NCBI GenBank assembly: GCA_022560025.1
Contig: JAFISE010000017.1
Location: forward strand, 186,001-250,000
Length of the DNA stretch: 64,000 bases
From: Stagonosporopsis chrysanthemi
Lineage: Eukaryota > Ascomycota > Dothideomycetes > Pleosporales > Didymellaceae
Reading direction: 5' to 3'
Shown: piece after piece, positions 32,215-44,054 of the stretch
How the letters are laid out: the number at the start of each line of letters is the position of its first letter
Numbering within the stretch: position 1 is the stretch's first letter
The notes under the pieces: generated by a model
Told to the model about the DNA's origin: nothing
The model's input: only the letters and a program-made list of their open reading frames with translations
Database searches by the model: none
Made by a program: the position numbers and the translations under genes

Positions 32215-33233
32215 TTACTCGTCATCACCAAAGAAGACCTTCACCGGCAACCAGGAGTCGCCACAAACCTTGAATCGCTCAGGCAGAGAGTCGATGGTCT
32301 TAACCTCGTCCGCGGTAAGCTCCCAGCCGTCAACCTCGAAGTTGGCCTGAATGCGCTGAGCAGTGACCGATTTGGGAATAACACTGGATCCTCGCTGCAG
32401 ACCCCAGACCAGGAGAACCTGCTGGACGGTTTTGCCCTTCTTCTCAGCGAGCTTCTTGAGCTCCTCGTTCTTGTAAAGTGGCGAGTCGGTGGAACCAAGG
32501 CAGGAGTAGGCGGTGGCGTGAATGCCCTTCTCCTTGAGGTAGTCCAGAAGCTTAGGCCTGTTCATTGTAAGCCTGAGCTCGATCGATCAATTGGAAACAC
32601 TCACGAAGGGTTGTTGGGGTGGAGTTCGACCTGGTTTACCGCCGGCGTAGTCTTGAACCTTGAGTCGGCAAATAGCTTCTCGAGGTTCTTGACAGCGAAA
32701 TTGGAGACACCGATGTTCTTGACACGTCCAGACTCAGGGAGCTTCTGAAGCTCAGCCCAGGTGTCGCGGAAGTCCCAGTCAGGGTAGTGCTTGCTCAGAT
32801 CATCTGGATCGGTGGAGGATGGCCAGTGCTATGCTGGTCAGCAGGAATGATTCGAGTTACGACAATAGAGATCCCAACTAACCATGAGGTACAAATCGAC
32901 GTAGTCCAGGCCCAAGCTCTTCAGCGAGCTGTTAATGCCCTCTTCCACACGCTTGTGCCATGGGTTATCAAGCTTGGTGGTTACCCATATCTCCTCACGA
33001 GGGACACCGGAGTCTTTAATGCCCTCACCAACCTCCTTCTCGTTTCCGTAGGCAAGAGCGGTGTCAATGTGACGGTAGCCCGACTGAAGAGCGACCTTGA
33101 CAGCCTCACGAACCTCACCAGGCTTGGACTGCCATGTACCAAGACCAATGGCGGGAATTTTTGCGCCAGTATTGAGCGTAAAGTGCTCCTTAGTCCAGTT
33201 CTTGGGTGCCATTCTTGCGAGTGTACGGATCAT
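32215..33233 (-). CDS. Aldo-keto reductase (glycerol dehydrogenase / Gcy1 type)
   Basis: Three exons, 32883-33233, 32605-32828 and 32215-32557, give 305 aa from ATG 33233. The seven-codons-later ATG at 33212 (MAPKNWTKEHF) is an equally plausible start and matches the usual length better. The AKR tetrad is present: Asp and Tyr in DTALAYGNE, Lys in VTTKLDN and His in LYLMHWP. The NADPH-binding loop IPKSVTAQRI is present near the C-terminus. These enzymes reduce aldehydes or ketones with NADPH in the cytosol. The substrate cannot be assigned, although the sequence style (GAKIPAIGLGTW, GVSNF, HPNNP) fits the fungal Gcy1/Gld1 group. Residues SCLG replace the common SPLG. Confidence 0.9.
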
Positions 33234-33919
33234 GTAGTAAAGGATGGAGGTATAAAAGACAATGCAGACTACTATTGGAGAGCGGGAGGGGCTGTGGTGT
33301 TATTTCTACAGACAGCCCACCTGACGTCAATTGCGCATCTTCGGTCAACGCGCCGAGGACGCGACATTTCCCACCGGGTATTCGCAATGCTGGACCATCA
33401 GCCCGCAGCGGGTCACTGAGATGCATGGACCCACTGTTGCGAGCCTCATCTGTGGCGATAAGCGGAGGAGATAGGACGGACAGGTAGCATTTTTGTGTGT
33501 ACGCATTATCCCCCACCATGCCTCCTCCAGACGAGCCGCTCATTGGGACATGCGTACCTCCACCACTGACAGATCTGGAGAACATTGTGACGTGTTAGGG
33601 CGCCTTGCGGCTGAATGCTACGGTGCCCCACCGAACTGCTGTAACTGCTTCATGGTGTTTAGGGTGAGAATGCAGTCACGTCTACAACACCCGGAGCGGC
33701 TTGGGCGAGGCTCGACATCTATGACTATGCTCTGTAGTCTCTTGCCCAGTCAATAAATGAGTGTTTGATGATGTTGGAACCAATTTTCGAAAGCATCAAA
33801 GACTCGGGTGAAGTTCGCTGGTAGGGCTTAGTCATTGAAAGTTAAAGCGTCGCTGCCGAGGTTCACTGTTTGTAGTCGCATCTCAACTGCATTTTGAGCA
33901 TTATACACAGTCGTACAGC
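33234..33919. promoter_or_regulatory. Divergent intergenic region AKR / PSME3IP1-like
   Basis: About 690 bp between two outward-facing starts. It should hold both promoters. No defined element seen. Confidence 0.45.
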
Positions 33920-34643
33920 ATGTCTTCCGGCTTTGTTTCTGGTGGCACTGTAGATGCGCCAGTCGAGCGGGATGATGAATGGCGACAAGCCCAGCGTGAA
34001 ATTGAGGAGAAACGCCGGGAGAAAGAAGAGCTAGGAAGGCAGAACGAGGGAAAGAGCCTGTTTGAGGTATTGCAGGCAAACAAAGGTGATACAGTACTTG
34101 TCCTACAACCAGATTGTTACTAACATGTCAGGTGACACTTAAGACGCTAAACAAGAAGCATTCGAACAAGCTGCCCGCTACAAACTCCACGTAACGCTCG
34201 ATGACGACGAAGCCGACTACCTCGAGGGCATCCTGGAGGCGAAGCGGAAAGAAGAGGCGTCCGTGAAGAGAGATACTCGCGAGCAATTGGATGTCTTCCG
34301 CCGGCAGCAAGAAGAAGCGGAGCGAAAAGCGTTGGAAGAAGACAACAGCGAGGCGCTTGAGGAAACCAAAGTCCAATGGGTGGCGCCGGGACGGAAGCGC
34401 AAGAAGGACCCAGAAAGCGGCTTGTTGAAGGGTGTCAAGCTGCGGAAGTCCAACTCGGCTGCTGCGGAGCAGAAGCTGGATGTCAACAGCGAGCAAAAAA
34501 CGACAGCAGTCCAAGCACAAAAAGCCACCGCTGAACCACCTACCGCTACCCTCAACACGACACAAGCTGTACCGTCTACATCGAAAGCTCTACCAATGCT
34601 GTCTCTTGGCCTTGGCTACGCGTCCTCGGATGATGATGATTGA
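33920..34643 (+). CDS. PSME3IP1: PSME3IP1 / FAM192A (NIP30) family nuclear protein
   Basis: Two exons, 33920-34085 and 34144-34643, make 221 aa. The N-terminal NIP30 domain is recognisable: FVSGGTVDAP, a highly charged coiled-coil REIEEKRREKEELGRQ, LFEVLQANKDAKQEAFEQ and the DDDEADYLEGILEAKRKEE block. The middle contains the WVAPGRKRKKDP basic patch, a possible nuclear localisation signal, and the C-terminus ends in LGLGYASSDDDD. In animals the protein binds the proteasome activator PA28-gamma. Fungi generally lack PA28-gamma, so the fungal role is uncertain. The splice acceptor is TTAAG at 34143, placed after a TTACTAAC branch-like site; an earlier CAG would shift the frame. Confidence 0.82.
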
Positions 34644-35065
34644 GAGGCTGTATCAGTCAATGGCTGTACAAGTTATGCGACAGATACCATAGAAGAGATT
34701 GCAAAAGATAGCATCGAGTACGCCTCCTACATTTCATCTATGCCAAAGTCCTTGGACATAGAAGATAATGCGTTCATCGACCATTAATTCGAGAACACCA
34801 CATTTTGAGCAGCTGAAGTTGCTCCGTACATTGTCTTCTTAGCCTATCCAACACATGACAGAGGGAACAACGAAATGATAATGAAATGTTAGTTCGGTTC
34901 ATTGTCATGTTCTTCCTTGTGGTTTTTACATCTACATCGCCACAAGCCATCGATACCATTATAGCACACCAATCCAACCCAAGAAAAACCATGCATTCCA
35001 GAAGAGTAATAGTAAATATCATGTCCAAACCAACACATTTCCCCTAACCATCACACTACTGGCGC
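34644..35065. other. Convergent intergenic region
   Basis: About 420 bp between the stops of the PSME3IP1-like gene and the chitin deacetylase. Presumably 3' UTRs; no gene seen. Confidence 0.55.
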
Positions 35066-37480
35066 CTAATACCAGCACTTTCCGTTCTTCTTGTCGCAGC
35101 CAGCGGTACAGGCCCAAGAGTCAGCAGCGCAGCGACCAGATGTCTTGCAGCAGCACTCGAGCTTCCAGCCGAAGCTGTTCTTGTATCCAGCGCAAGTTTG
35201 GCCGTTCTCGCCACCACAATTACCGTCCTTGGAAACGGCCTTGGTAGGGGTGGAAACGGGGGCTGACGAGGTGGTCGAGGAGGCAGGCTTTACCGAAGAA
35301 GAGAGTGTAGTCTGGCGATCGGGAGTGGGCGAAGTAGCGGAAGATTCGGTGGTCGAGGTGACCTTGTTGTCACCAGTCGAAGAGGCCACGGGAGTGTTGG
35401 TAGAAGAGGACTTAGATGTCGAGTTGTCATCGGCGTAGACGGAGCTAGTTCTGGAATCTGTTGGTACAATGCTCGAAGAAGAGCTGAGGGTGTAGACGGA
35501 GGAAATTGTGGAAGACTCGTGCTCGGAAGCAGAGGACGTTACGTCTGGGTGAATAGAGGAAACGGTGCTGGAAGAGTCGTCTTGCTTGGAGACTGAAGGA
35601 GAAGCCGAGGGAGAGACGGAAGAGATTGTGCTGGGCTCGTGCTCCTGGGAGGCTGTGGTGGTGTTGGGGTGAATGGAAGAAATTGTGCTGGTCTCATCGG
35701 TAGAGACTGATGGTGAAGTCGACGAAGAAGGAACCGTAGTCGAAGTGATGGAAGAAGTGGAGTCTGTAGAGGAAACGGGGGCCGATGAAGATTGGGCATC
35801 CGAAGACGAGACAGAAGAACTTACAGAGCCGCATTTACCCGCAAGAGGGTTGCAACCGGTTCCGCAGTGACCAGCGGAGGCACCGCAGTATCCGTATTGG
35901 GAGCAGCACTCGGACTTGACATTTTCGTGTACAAATCCGACACAAGTGTATCCGGTGGTTTTACCGCAAGTTCCGTCAACAGAGGTTCTCAATGCAGCAG
36001 TGGGCTGAGGAGCGACCGACGAGGAGCGAACAGACGACGGCGAGGGAACGGACGACGAGGAGCGAACAGGCGACGACGAGGGAACGGAGCTGGTGCCGCA
36101 GGTGCCAAAAAGGCTGTTGCAGTTAGTTCCGCAGTGGTCGATCTAGTTCAACGTCAGCCAAATCATCATCACAATCTTGGATGTGAAAGCGCCTTACGGA
36201 TGTGCCACACCAGCCGTACTGACTGCAACAATTTCCGAAGCTTGAACCGGAGCAGATCTGGTTCTTGCCCTGGGGTCCGCAGCTTCCGTCGGTGGAGACT
36301 GTACCAGTAGGGGTAGACGTGGGACCGGTGGATACACGAGTAGAAGAGGGGGCGGGAGTACCAGGGGTGGAGTCACGGTACCAGTTAGCTACAGGCTCGT
36401 TCATGCACTCACCCATGGTGACACCCTTGAAGCCACGTGCTTGGAGAGTCTCGATCATAGAGACGGTGAGGTTGAGAGCGGTAAGCTCGTGGATATCGTG
36501 AGCGATGGCAAGCTTGCTCTGAGTGGCCGGGTTGGCAGGATTGACGGCGTTGCGGAAGTTGTTCTTGGCGACCTCGATCTTCTCGCGGGTGAGCTGGTTG
36601 TAGTCATCGGTATCCAAGTCAAAGTACGAGATGACATATCCGAGTTTCGTGAGAACGTTCTGGCAGATAGTGTTGCACGAAGAGTACGGAGGGCGCATGT
36701 ACGTAGGGTATTTGCCGATGATGTTGCGAATGGCCATCTCATTCTTGACCATCTGATCGTAGACTTGAGCTTCGGTGATCTTGGAAAGATCCTGGTGAGA
36801 CCAAGTGTGGGAAGCGACCTGGTGACCGTCGGCAACCATGCGTCGAATGACAGCACTCCACTTCTCATCAATGGCACCCTTTCCAATGTTGATACCAGTG
36901 ACGAAGAACGTGGCCTTGAAACCGGCAGCAGCGAACTTGTTCAGGACCTCGTCAGTGTAGGTATATGGGCCGTCATCGTAAGTGATGGCAACGGTTCCAG
37001 GTTTGCGGCACGCATAGATGCCAGCGCCGCCGTAGTTGACATTGCCCTTCTTGGGACGGGCATCGTTACGAGTAGTGGCTCCAGCAGGGGTTTTGTTGGC
37101 ATCGCAGCCGGGGCCAAACTCGAACAAGCAGTCAGGAGCGTTGCAGTGATCCGGGGTGTTTCCACAGTAACCCTTGTACAGTGAGCTTAAGTCAAATGAT
37201 ATGGATGTAAGAATGGACATACAGCACCAGAGCAGCAGTAGCCTGCAGCACACTTGGCGTTGCCGAAGCTGGCTCCACAGCGGTTGTTGGCGTCACCACC
37301 CTGACGAGCGTGAAGGTAGTGAGGACCCTGAGCAGCCGCAGCACGAGCAGCACGAGGAGAAGGAGTCCTGATCTTGATGTCGTTGGGCAGGCCAAAAAGC
37401 TTGGGAGCTCCTTGAATGCCCCCGTGAGCGGCCACAAGGGATGCCACCGATGAGGCAGCGAGGACCTCGAAGAAACGCAT
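35066..37480 (-). CDS. Secreted chitin deacetylase with multiple CBM18 domains
   Basis: Three exons, 37223-37480, 36198-37172 and 35066-36142, give 769 aa. There is a signal peptide (FFEVLAASSVASLVAAHG), then a first Cys-rich CBM18 chitin-binding module (about residues 67-110). The NodB/CE4 deacetylase domain has TYDDGP at about 150-155, SHTWSH and RPPYSSC, the metal-binding and catalytic motifs. After it comes a second CBM18 (NCCSQYGWCGTS...HCGTNC) spanning intron 2 and a third (ECCSQYGYCG...HCGTGC). A Ser/Thr-rich linker of about 190 residues with internal repeats (STISSI-HP, EHE) follows. The C-terminal Cys-rich module (LECCCKTSGRC...CWY) looks like a degenerate fourth CBM18. It should convert chitin to chitosan in the wall or at the host interface; shielding of chitin from plant chitinases is an inference. 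A TATA-like box is at 37662-37668. Confidence 0.9.
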
Positions 37481-39387
37481 TGTTACGTCTTGAAAGTTTG
37501 ATACAACTAAGTTCCTTAGACAGCGGGACGGTTCGAGTAGCGAGTGTGGTGGTCGACTTCAATTAGGGATTAAACACAGTATAAAAAACGAATGACTGCC
37601 GCTATGGACGAGCAAGTGACGCGCAGAACGGGTGAGATCAAGAGAACAGGCAATGCCTATGTTTTATACCGATGAAACGGCGATAGGAGCGACAAGGCGA
37701 GGCGTGGCGCACCTGGTTCAAGCCATGGCCGTCCGCTAACTAACCGTAGCCAGCGCACCATATCAGCAGCCAAGATCGCCCACCTGGAGAGAGCTTGTGA
37801 AATACGAGAGATTAGGGCGGGGCCTCCATGCAATCATTGTCGTCTCCATTGGAGGATTGCAAGGTTACTTTGTCTTGACTTCCACAAATTGGTGTTCTGC
37901 CTCCCTTGATCGTGGTCGCCTTTGTCCGCAGGAATCTTTCTTTGAGCATAACAGTAGCTGCTACACCCAAAGGAGCATAACAGCGGAGAATATTTGGACA
38001 GGCCAAAAGGGGGGAGGATTCTCCAACCCGCCTTATGAGGGCCAAGACGTTAAGGCATGGCGGACTAAAAATATGAACCGGTGTTGCCCACGTTTCCGTG
38101 TCGCGCAAGAGCCGAAGAAGCAAGATCGCCGCGCCCGCCAAGAGCAAATCAAGACGGCTTGTCCGCCAACGCGTTTGTGTTTTTGCGTGCAATGGCTTGA
38201 GTTGGCGCGAAGCTGATGCACTTGTTTGGTAAAACCCGCCCCTTCAGAATCGTCATCCGTAAACGTGAACCGTAATTCGGGTCTCAGCCCGCGCGGGAGA
38301 TGCACATTGTCCTGCAGACCCCTGACGTCCAGCTATCGATAGGCCACGGGGCTTGGCTGACATGAAGGTAGCACCGCGATGCGCCTCAGCAGGGCCGTGA
38401 GGTTATTAGAATATGCATGGCCTCGAGGAGCAGGTGATGTGGCCTGCAGGCTTGGCTTTACAAGTTACCGTGCAAGCATGACACCTGCCTGTGTTAGCGA
38501 TCGCATGCAAGTCATCTTCCCCTGCGCCGGATTTTGGAAGAGGGCGTTTGGAGGAGCGAGAATCACAGGTACCGTGTCGCGGGCGGAAAACGGGCAAGTT
38601 CGTACGCTTGGCAACATAGGCCAAGCGAACTCATGTGGAGATGAAGGTCAATAGGGGCTGCCGAGCGAAGTGGTTCCGAGCGTCCATACCAAGAGGCCAA
38701 CGTTTGAGCAATCGCTTAGCATCGAATGATGCTCACCTTCAGATGGAAGTGTTGCTACGTCCAATGAAGTGTCGTCTGCAAGTGATGCATCCTTGCACAA
38801 TGTCTCGTGTTGAAAATGTAGACGACGTGGCTCCACTGTGACACAAATGAGCATGGAAGGCGCTGCAAGTCTTCCAAGACGCGACTGCGCAAGCAACGTC
38901 AATAGGTAATGGGCGCAATTGTTGAGCACACAAGAGGAACTACCCACGTGCCACTATCGCTTTGGCCTGCACTTAACGCAACGCTCGCGGATCGCCGAAA
39001 CTAGCAACGCGAGAGGCGTTGCGCAAGGTTTTTGCTTGAACCACAGTGCCACAATAATAGCGCACGTTCGCCACAGTTCTTTTTGCGCTCGAAGCGAGTC
39101 GCGGGGTACAGACGTCTGGCCTCTTTACGCACTGCCGGATGTTGAATGTTCTCGCCGAAGTCGCAGGAAGGTCACAATAGCTCGTATCGCAATGCACACA
39201 CCGGTGAGCAGCCTCGTGTTGAGAGCCTTCTTGTAGTCAGGCGTGCCAGACCAAGCATGGTCCAAGACGGCTTACGAACATACTCTTTCATTGATTTTAC
39301 ATAGAAGTGGGTATCGTGGAGTAAACGTAACATCAGGCTCAGCAGGGGCATGCATTGGCAGCGGATACAGGTCGGGCGCCATCAATA
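37481..39387. other. Intergenic region, no gene recognised
   Basis: About 1.9 kb between the start of the chitin deacetylase and the stop of the UBA/AT-hook gene. Open frames are short and overlap on both strands, without domain content or convincing splice chains. Its first 200 bp hold the likely chitin deacetylase promoter. Confidence 0.5.
37662..37668 (-). promoter_or_regulatory. TATA-like box, chitin deacetylase
   Basis: Minus-strand TATAAAA about 185 bp upstream of the chitin deacetylase start codon. The match is good but the transcription start is unknown. Confidence 0.4.
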
Positions 39388-41380
39388 CTATTTCTTCATC
39401 GTTCGTAGCAACGGAGCAATTCTTGCCCGCTTGCTTAACCCCACGCGATAGGTTACCTTTGCCCTGTTGCTTAGAGGTTGCTCTCGAGGCGCAGCCTTCT
39501 TCACGCGCTCTGGTGTGATAGGCTCTATTTCAGGGCGGTCCGGAAGAACTCCAGGCTCAGGCGTAGATCTTTTAACAGATGTTGTTCCTTGTGATCCGAG
39601 GCCTTGGGGACCTTGTCCTGGATATATGCTATTTGTGTTTGCTGTCTCCATATCGTCCTGAGCTTGCACTGCAGCAGGCTGCGCATTCTCAGCCGAGGAA
39701 GACTTGTAATCTTCAATTCGCTTTTGTGGACATTCATCTTCGCCCTGTTGCACTGGAGCCGTAGATGTAGAATCCTTGACAGCCTTTCTAGGTCGACCTC
39801 GCCCTCGCTTCGTCTCTGTCTTCGCTGATTTTACTGCATCTGCAGTCGACGTTGACTTAGGTTGATCTGACACTGTTTTCTTGCGCTTGACACTCGTTTG
39901 AGCTTGCTCACCAATAGCGATAGGCGACTTTGCAGGTATAATCACCTGCACCTTTGACGGACTCCTGAGGTCGACCACATGGGTGGCGGGTTCTGTTCTA
40001 GCGGTGGTTATAGGGGCTCCAATAACATTAGGTGGAGCGTCGATGTCTATAGCTGTCATCTGTTCGACACCCAAACCGCTCTTTTGCAACTCCTCTTGAA
40101 GCATGGGCGTGTCGATAGTTGCAGTCAGTCTGTTTCTGATTGCTTCTGACATTTGTGAGGTTTGAGGAACAAGTTCGTCATCAGCGACCCTGTTAGTGAT
40201 GAGCCAATCAACAGTTTGCGTGACGTCACTGTTGTTCTTCTGTAGTGCTTGCGCACTCGTAGACGGCGTGAAGCCCATCTCACATATCTGACGGACTTTG
40301 TTCGGCGTTGAAAGATAATCTGGAGGGCTTGCAATCGTAGGAGTTGACTTCACTCGTTTCCTCGCCTTCATGGCCTTTTCCGGTCTAATAGAGTAGTCGA
40401 TGGCTTCAGCTGCATTGACCTTCATGGATCGTGAGCGACTCGGACGAGGCCTGTACCTGCGAGCAGAATATTAGAAAGGCAAGACGGGCGTAGATGAGCA
40501 GGCAGGGCTTACTGCTCTTTGGGCATACTCAGGTCCGTAAGATCATCATCTGAAGTCGATCTGGGACTGGGGCAGTGGTCCTTCGTGTGGGAATGTTGAG
40601 TTGACTCTGTGACTTTGCCTTTGGAGTGTCGAACAGTCGTGGATGAGGTGGTCCGCGAGATGTGTGGCTCCCGAGCGGACGACTCTGGCTGCTCAACAGT
40701 AGCTGTTGGCGACTTCAGGTATTCTGACCACGGTATTGAGGCAAGTGGTTCGAACACGTTTCCTCCGGTGTCGATGTCAGACCCCAGCAGAGCTGGAGCG
40801 TGAAGACCTTCCATCATACGCTGCTGAGTAAAAGTCGCATTCGGAATGGTACTTGATGGCTCGGGGAATATTTCGTTTGGATCATGTTGAGCATATGCTT
40901 CGCGTATGGTGCCGTCCAGCACCCATTCGGCTCCTGTGGTTGTCTCGGCGGACTGATGGATATGACCAACGAGGCCGTGACTTTGCTGCTGGCTAGTTGG
41001 CAAGCTTCCAAGGACATGAGGTAAGGCCGTTCTCTCAGTAGGAGAAGACGTCTGAAAGATTTCGTTCGAGATCATGTCCGTCTCAGTCCCGGTTGTGATG
41101 CATGCTTGAGTTTGACTGGATCTGTCCGGTGCTGGCATTTGTCCATCGTGCACAAATAGTTGAGACTGTAGATGTGCCCGGTGAGCTGCTTCAATTTGTC
41201 GTCGTAGGGCTTCTGCTCAGTCACAGTAAGCGAATCGTAGGTGCTTTTGCTTCTTGCCCTACCTGTTGAGGAAGTATCGCCATTAGAGTGTTTAGGCGAC
41301 GCGTCTCTTCCAGCTTGGTGTTCTTCTGGAATCAGCTCATCATCCGACTCGTCATCCGAGTCGCGAATCACCCGAGCCAT
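39388..41380 (-). CDS. UBA-domain and AT-hook protein of unknown function
   Basis: Three exons, 41263-41380, 40513-41212 and 39388-40456, join cleanly to 628 aa. The first intron (GTAGGG...GAGCAG) is needed to pass from the acidic N-terminus (RDSDDESDDELIPEEH) into the coiled-coil ALRRQIEAAHRAHLQSQ. A UBA-like ubiquitin-binding fold is seen at about residues 322-365 (KVRQICEMGF...ALQKNNSDVTQTVDWLI). An AT-hook (KRGRGRPRK) lies near 490. The C-terminus, KVTYRVGLSKRARIAPLLRTMKK, is basic and looks conserved. The rest is Ser/Thr/Pro-rich and probably disordered. AT-hooks bind the minor groove of AT-rich DNA, so a nuclear, ubiquitin-linked chromatin role is likely but inferred. I do not recognise a named family. 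Confidence 0.75.
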
Positions 41381-41569
41381 GGTGTCTCATGCCTTTGCCG
41401 CAAAATGCTATTACTTGTAGCGTTCGTGAAGGTGTACGCCAATTGGCCAGACACGTCGACGCGCTGTCACATGGCAGGCGTAAAACGACCTTTCCGCTTT
41501 CGGTTGGTGTGCAAGCAATCGAAGGCGCACCTCTCCATCAGTCTGCGTTCTAGTCAACAAACGTGAACA
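41381..41569. promoter_or_regulatory. Compact divergent promoter UBA-AT-hook / XAP5
   Basis: Only 189 bp separate the two start codons, so both genes likely share a promoter region. No specific binding site is recognised. Confidence 0.55.
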
Positions 41570-42791
41570 ATGGACAAATTTGGTCCATCCGACAACGGTT
41601 CGCACAGTGGGACCTCAGGGAACGGACGCTTTGCCTCGCAGGCAGCCACTGCAGAGGACCTGCTCAAAGCGCAAACCGTTGGCCTTGTGAACCTCGACGA
41701 CTATCGCAAGAGACGCGCGGAAGCCATAGAACTCAAGGAACGAGGAAGTCCTGCTGTGAGCTCTGGAACTGATACGCCGTTAGAAGGGTATGAGATGCGA
41801 GTGCACACATGCAATGCGCACACTGATTTGCCAAGTACAGAGCATCGACACCGAAGCCAGCTTTCAAGAAGAAGCGCAAGATAGCTGCCAAGGGCAAATT
41901 GTCTTTCGGAATAGACGAAGATGAAGAGACCGACTCTTCTGTGTCGAAAGCGCCCACACCATACAGGAGTCCCGCCGCCGGCCCGTCTGCCGCCAGCTCC
42001 GATGCAGAGGACAAAGTTGTCCAGAAGAAAAAGCTGGGCGCGAACACAAGCATTGGTATGAAGCCACGAGTTATGACGAAGTCGGCTCTTCAACGTGAAG
42101 CTACACAGGCAGACCTTGCACGACAGGATTTCTTGAGGATGCGAGATAGCGTCAAAGCGACAGAAGTTGTGGTTCCTTTTGTGTTCTACGACGGCACGAA
42201 TGTACCAGGAGGGATGTGCAGGATCAAGAAGGGTGATCATGTCTGGCTGTTCCTTGACAAGGCGAGAAAAGTGGGTGCTGAACTAGGTGTTGGTGGCGAC
42301 AACAGTAGGAGGAATTGGGCCAGAGTGAGTGTAGATGACTTGATGCTCGTTAGAGGAGAAGTCATCCTTCCGCATGTAAGTTGTTGCCCCCCAATCGTGT
42401 AGACAGAGTTGAGCTAAGATGGTTATAGCACTATGAGTTTTATCACTTCCTGTTCAGTAATGCTACGGGCTTCAGCGGCCCCATGTTCGACTGGTCTGCG
42501 CAGCCAACAAAGGCTACGCCTACTAGCGGTTCTGACACTGGAGAACTCAGCTTGAGCGAGTATGATCCGCTGAATCCCAAGAAGAAAGAGGACAAGGTGC
42601 TGCGTCTGCCAGATGAGGAGCTCGAGGGCTACAGCGATGATCCTGCAATAACGAAAGTCGTAGACCGCCGTTGGTACGAGAAGAATAAGCATATTTTTCC
42701 TGCAAGTGTTTGGGAAGAATACAGCCCCGACAAGACTTTTGCGAAAGCTGGACGCAAGGATGCCGAGGGTAACAGATTCTTCTTTGCTTGA
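41570..42791 (+). CDS. XAP5: XAP5 / FAM50 family nuclear protein
   Basis: Three exons, 41570-41787, 41841-42375 and 42429-42791, make 371 aa. The XAP5 domain is clear from about residue 215 to the end: VPFVFYDGTNVPGGMCRIKKGDHVWLFLDKARK, RVSVDDLMLVRGEVILPHHYEFYHF and the C-terminal VVDRRWYEKNKHIFPASVWEEY. The N-terminus includes a coiled-coil and the basic KKKRKIAAKGKLSFG segment common to FAM50. Family members (animal FAM50A, plant XCT) are nuclear and linked to spliceosome and small-RNA functions; the specific fungal role is inferred from these. It is divergent from the UBA/AT-hook gene. Confidence 0.92.
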
Positions 42792-44054
42792 CGGCTAGAC
42801 TCAGAGACCAATTACGGCAGGATACGGAAGAGCAAATATGAGAGCCGTAATGTGATCAATGTCATACAATATGCTCGACGGACAGTGCTCGCTTGTTGGT
42901 AGGCAGCCATTCCTTCATACCATCTGCATATTCTTGGATTGACCCCGCGTTGCCCGTGCTCGCTGCACCAAGCTACAGTCTGGGAACTTAGACAGCCCTC
43001 TGCACCCTGTGGGTGACCGTTCAGCCAATATGAAGGTCAAGCCACCACCCACACTAGAATGTCTGCGTGATGATCAGGGTCTGGAGCGGTGTGACGCACT
43101 TCGAAACACCTCGAGGCAGCGGTAGGCGGGTACACGAGGTCCTTGCTGGTCCCTGGTCTAGAAAGGCTAAAAGTGTCGCGTGAGCAATTCCTTCTGCTGG
43201 AGTTTTCGGTTGCTGTGCAGGCACAAAGCCTGCGAAGGAACGTTAGAAATTCCGTGGCTGTTTGTGCAATGAGCACTGAGACACTCGTTGACCGTCCTCT
43301 TCCACGTGATGTTCCTTGCTACACTCGACTATGTACAGACTAAAAATCTGCAGCGGGATGCTTCTATCGGCCTGCACGGTACCGAAAGCTGGCAGGTGCA
43401 TGATCTCGTTGACTGTGATATGGTTTCGCCGCGACCAACCAACCGCGGCTGCAGTGACGCAAACCCCGTAGATCGGCTTGCCAGAGTACCTAGCGACGTG
43501 CCTGCCGACGCGGTCCGACAAAGTCTGCAAGCCGTTAAAGCTTTGACTCGTGGAACGGTGAGTTGTATGAACCGATGTATAACGGTATAATAAGAGCGGC
43601 CCTGCCAGTCTGCTACAAGACAAAGACCGGCTGTCGTCTGTGCCCGGCCGTTCGTGGTTGCACCGTATTGTTATCAACGTCGACGCCATCTTCCCGGCAT
43701 AAGCATCACAATCACACTTCTCAGCGAACAATCCCGCTCCCGTGTGCTTCCCCTTGCTTCAAGCTGCTGTTGCTTTCACATTTGACAGCCCATTTAACCA
43801 TGTTACAGGAACGGTCTGCGCAAGCATCGTCTCATCCAATGGGATCCAGCGACTCGTGCACACCCTGAATTACCAGCGTTCAACGCGTCAACTTTCAGGG
43901 CTTGGTTCGTTCGCGCAATCACGCAACTATACCGATCCGCTGCGCAGCCGTCTATTTCTTCGACTTACTTGCGCGACGTTGCTCTTGAAGCCGTTGGGCT
44001 TTGCTCAGGTCTTCTGCAGCCTGCTCCATTCGCAACGAACACCTCCCTCTCAAC
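42792..44054. other. Intergenic region upstream of GDE1
   Basis: About 1.26 kb between XAP5 and the SPX-GDPD gene, both plus strand. No gene recognised. A CACGTG, the core bound by Pho4-type regulators, sits at 43313-43318, about 740 bp before the GDE1 ATG. The same hexamer occurs by chance elsewhere, so this is weak. Confidence 0.4.

Noticed and set aside
32787..33419. 210-codon plus-strand open frame over the aldo-keto reductase
   Set aside because: Antisense to AKR exon 1 with its catalytic Asp, Tyr and Lys; treated as a shadow.
36441..37184. 247-codon plus-strand open frame opposite chitin deacetylase
   Set aside because: Mirror of the NodB domain coding strand; no independent evidence.
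43313..43318. CACGTG as a phosphate-response site for GDE1
   Set aside because: It lies about 740 bp from the start and the same hexamer occurs elsewhere in the window, so the link is too weak.
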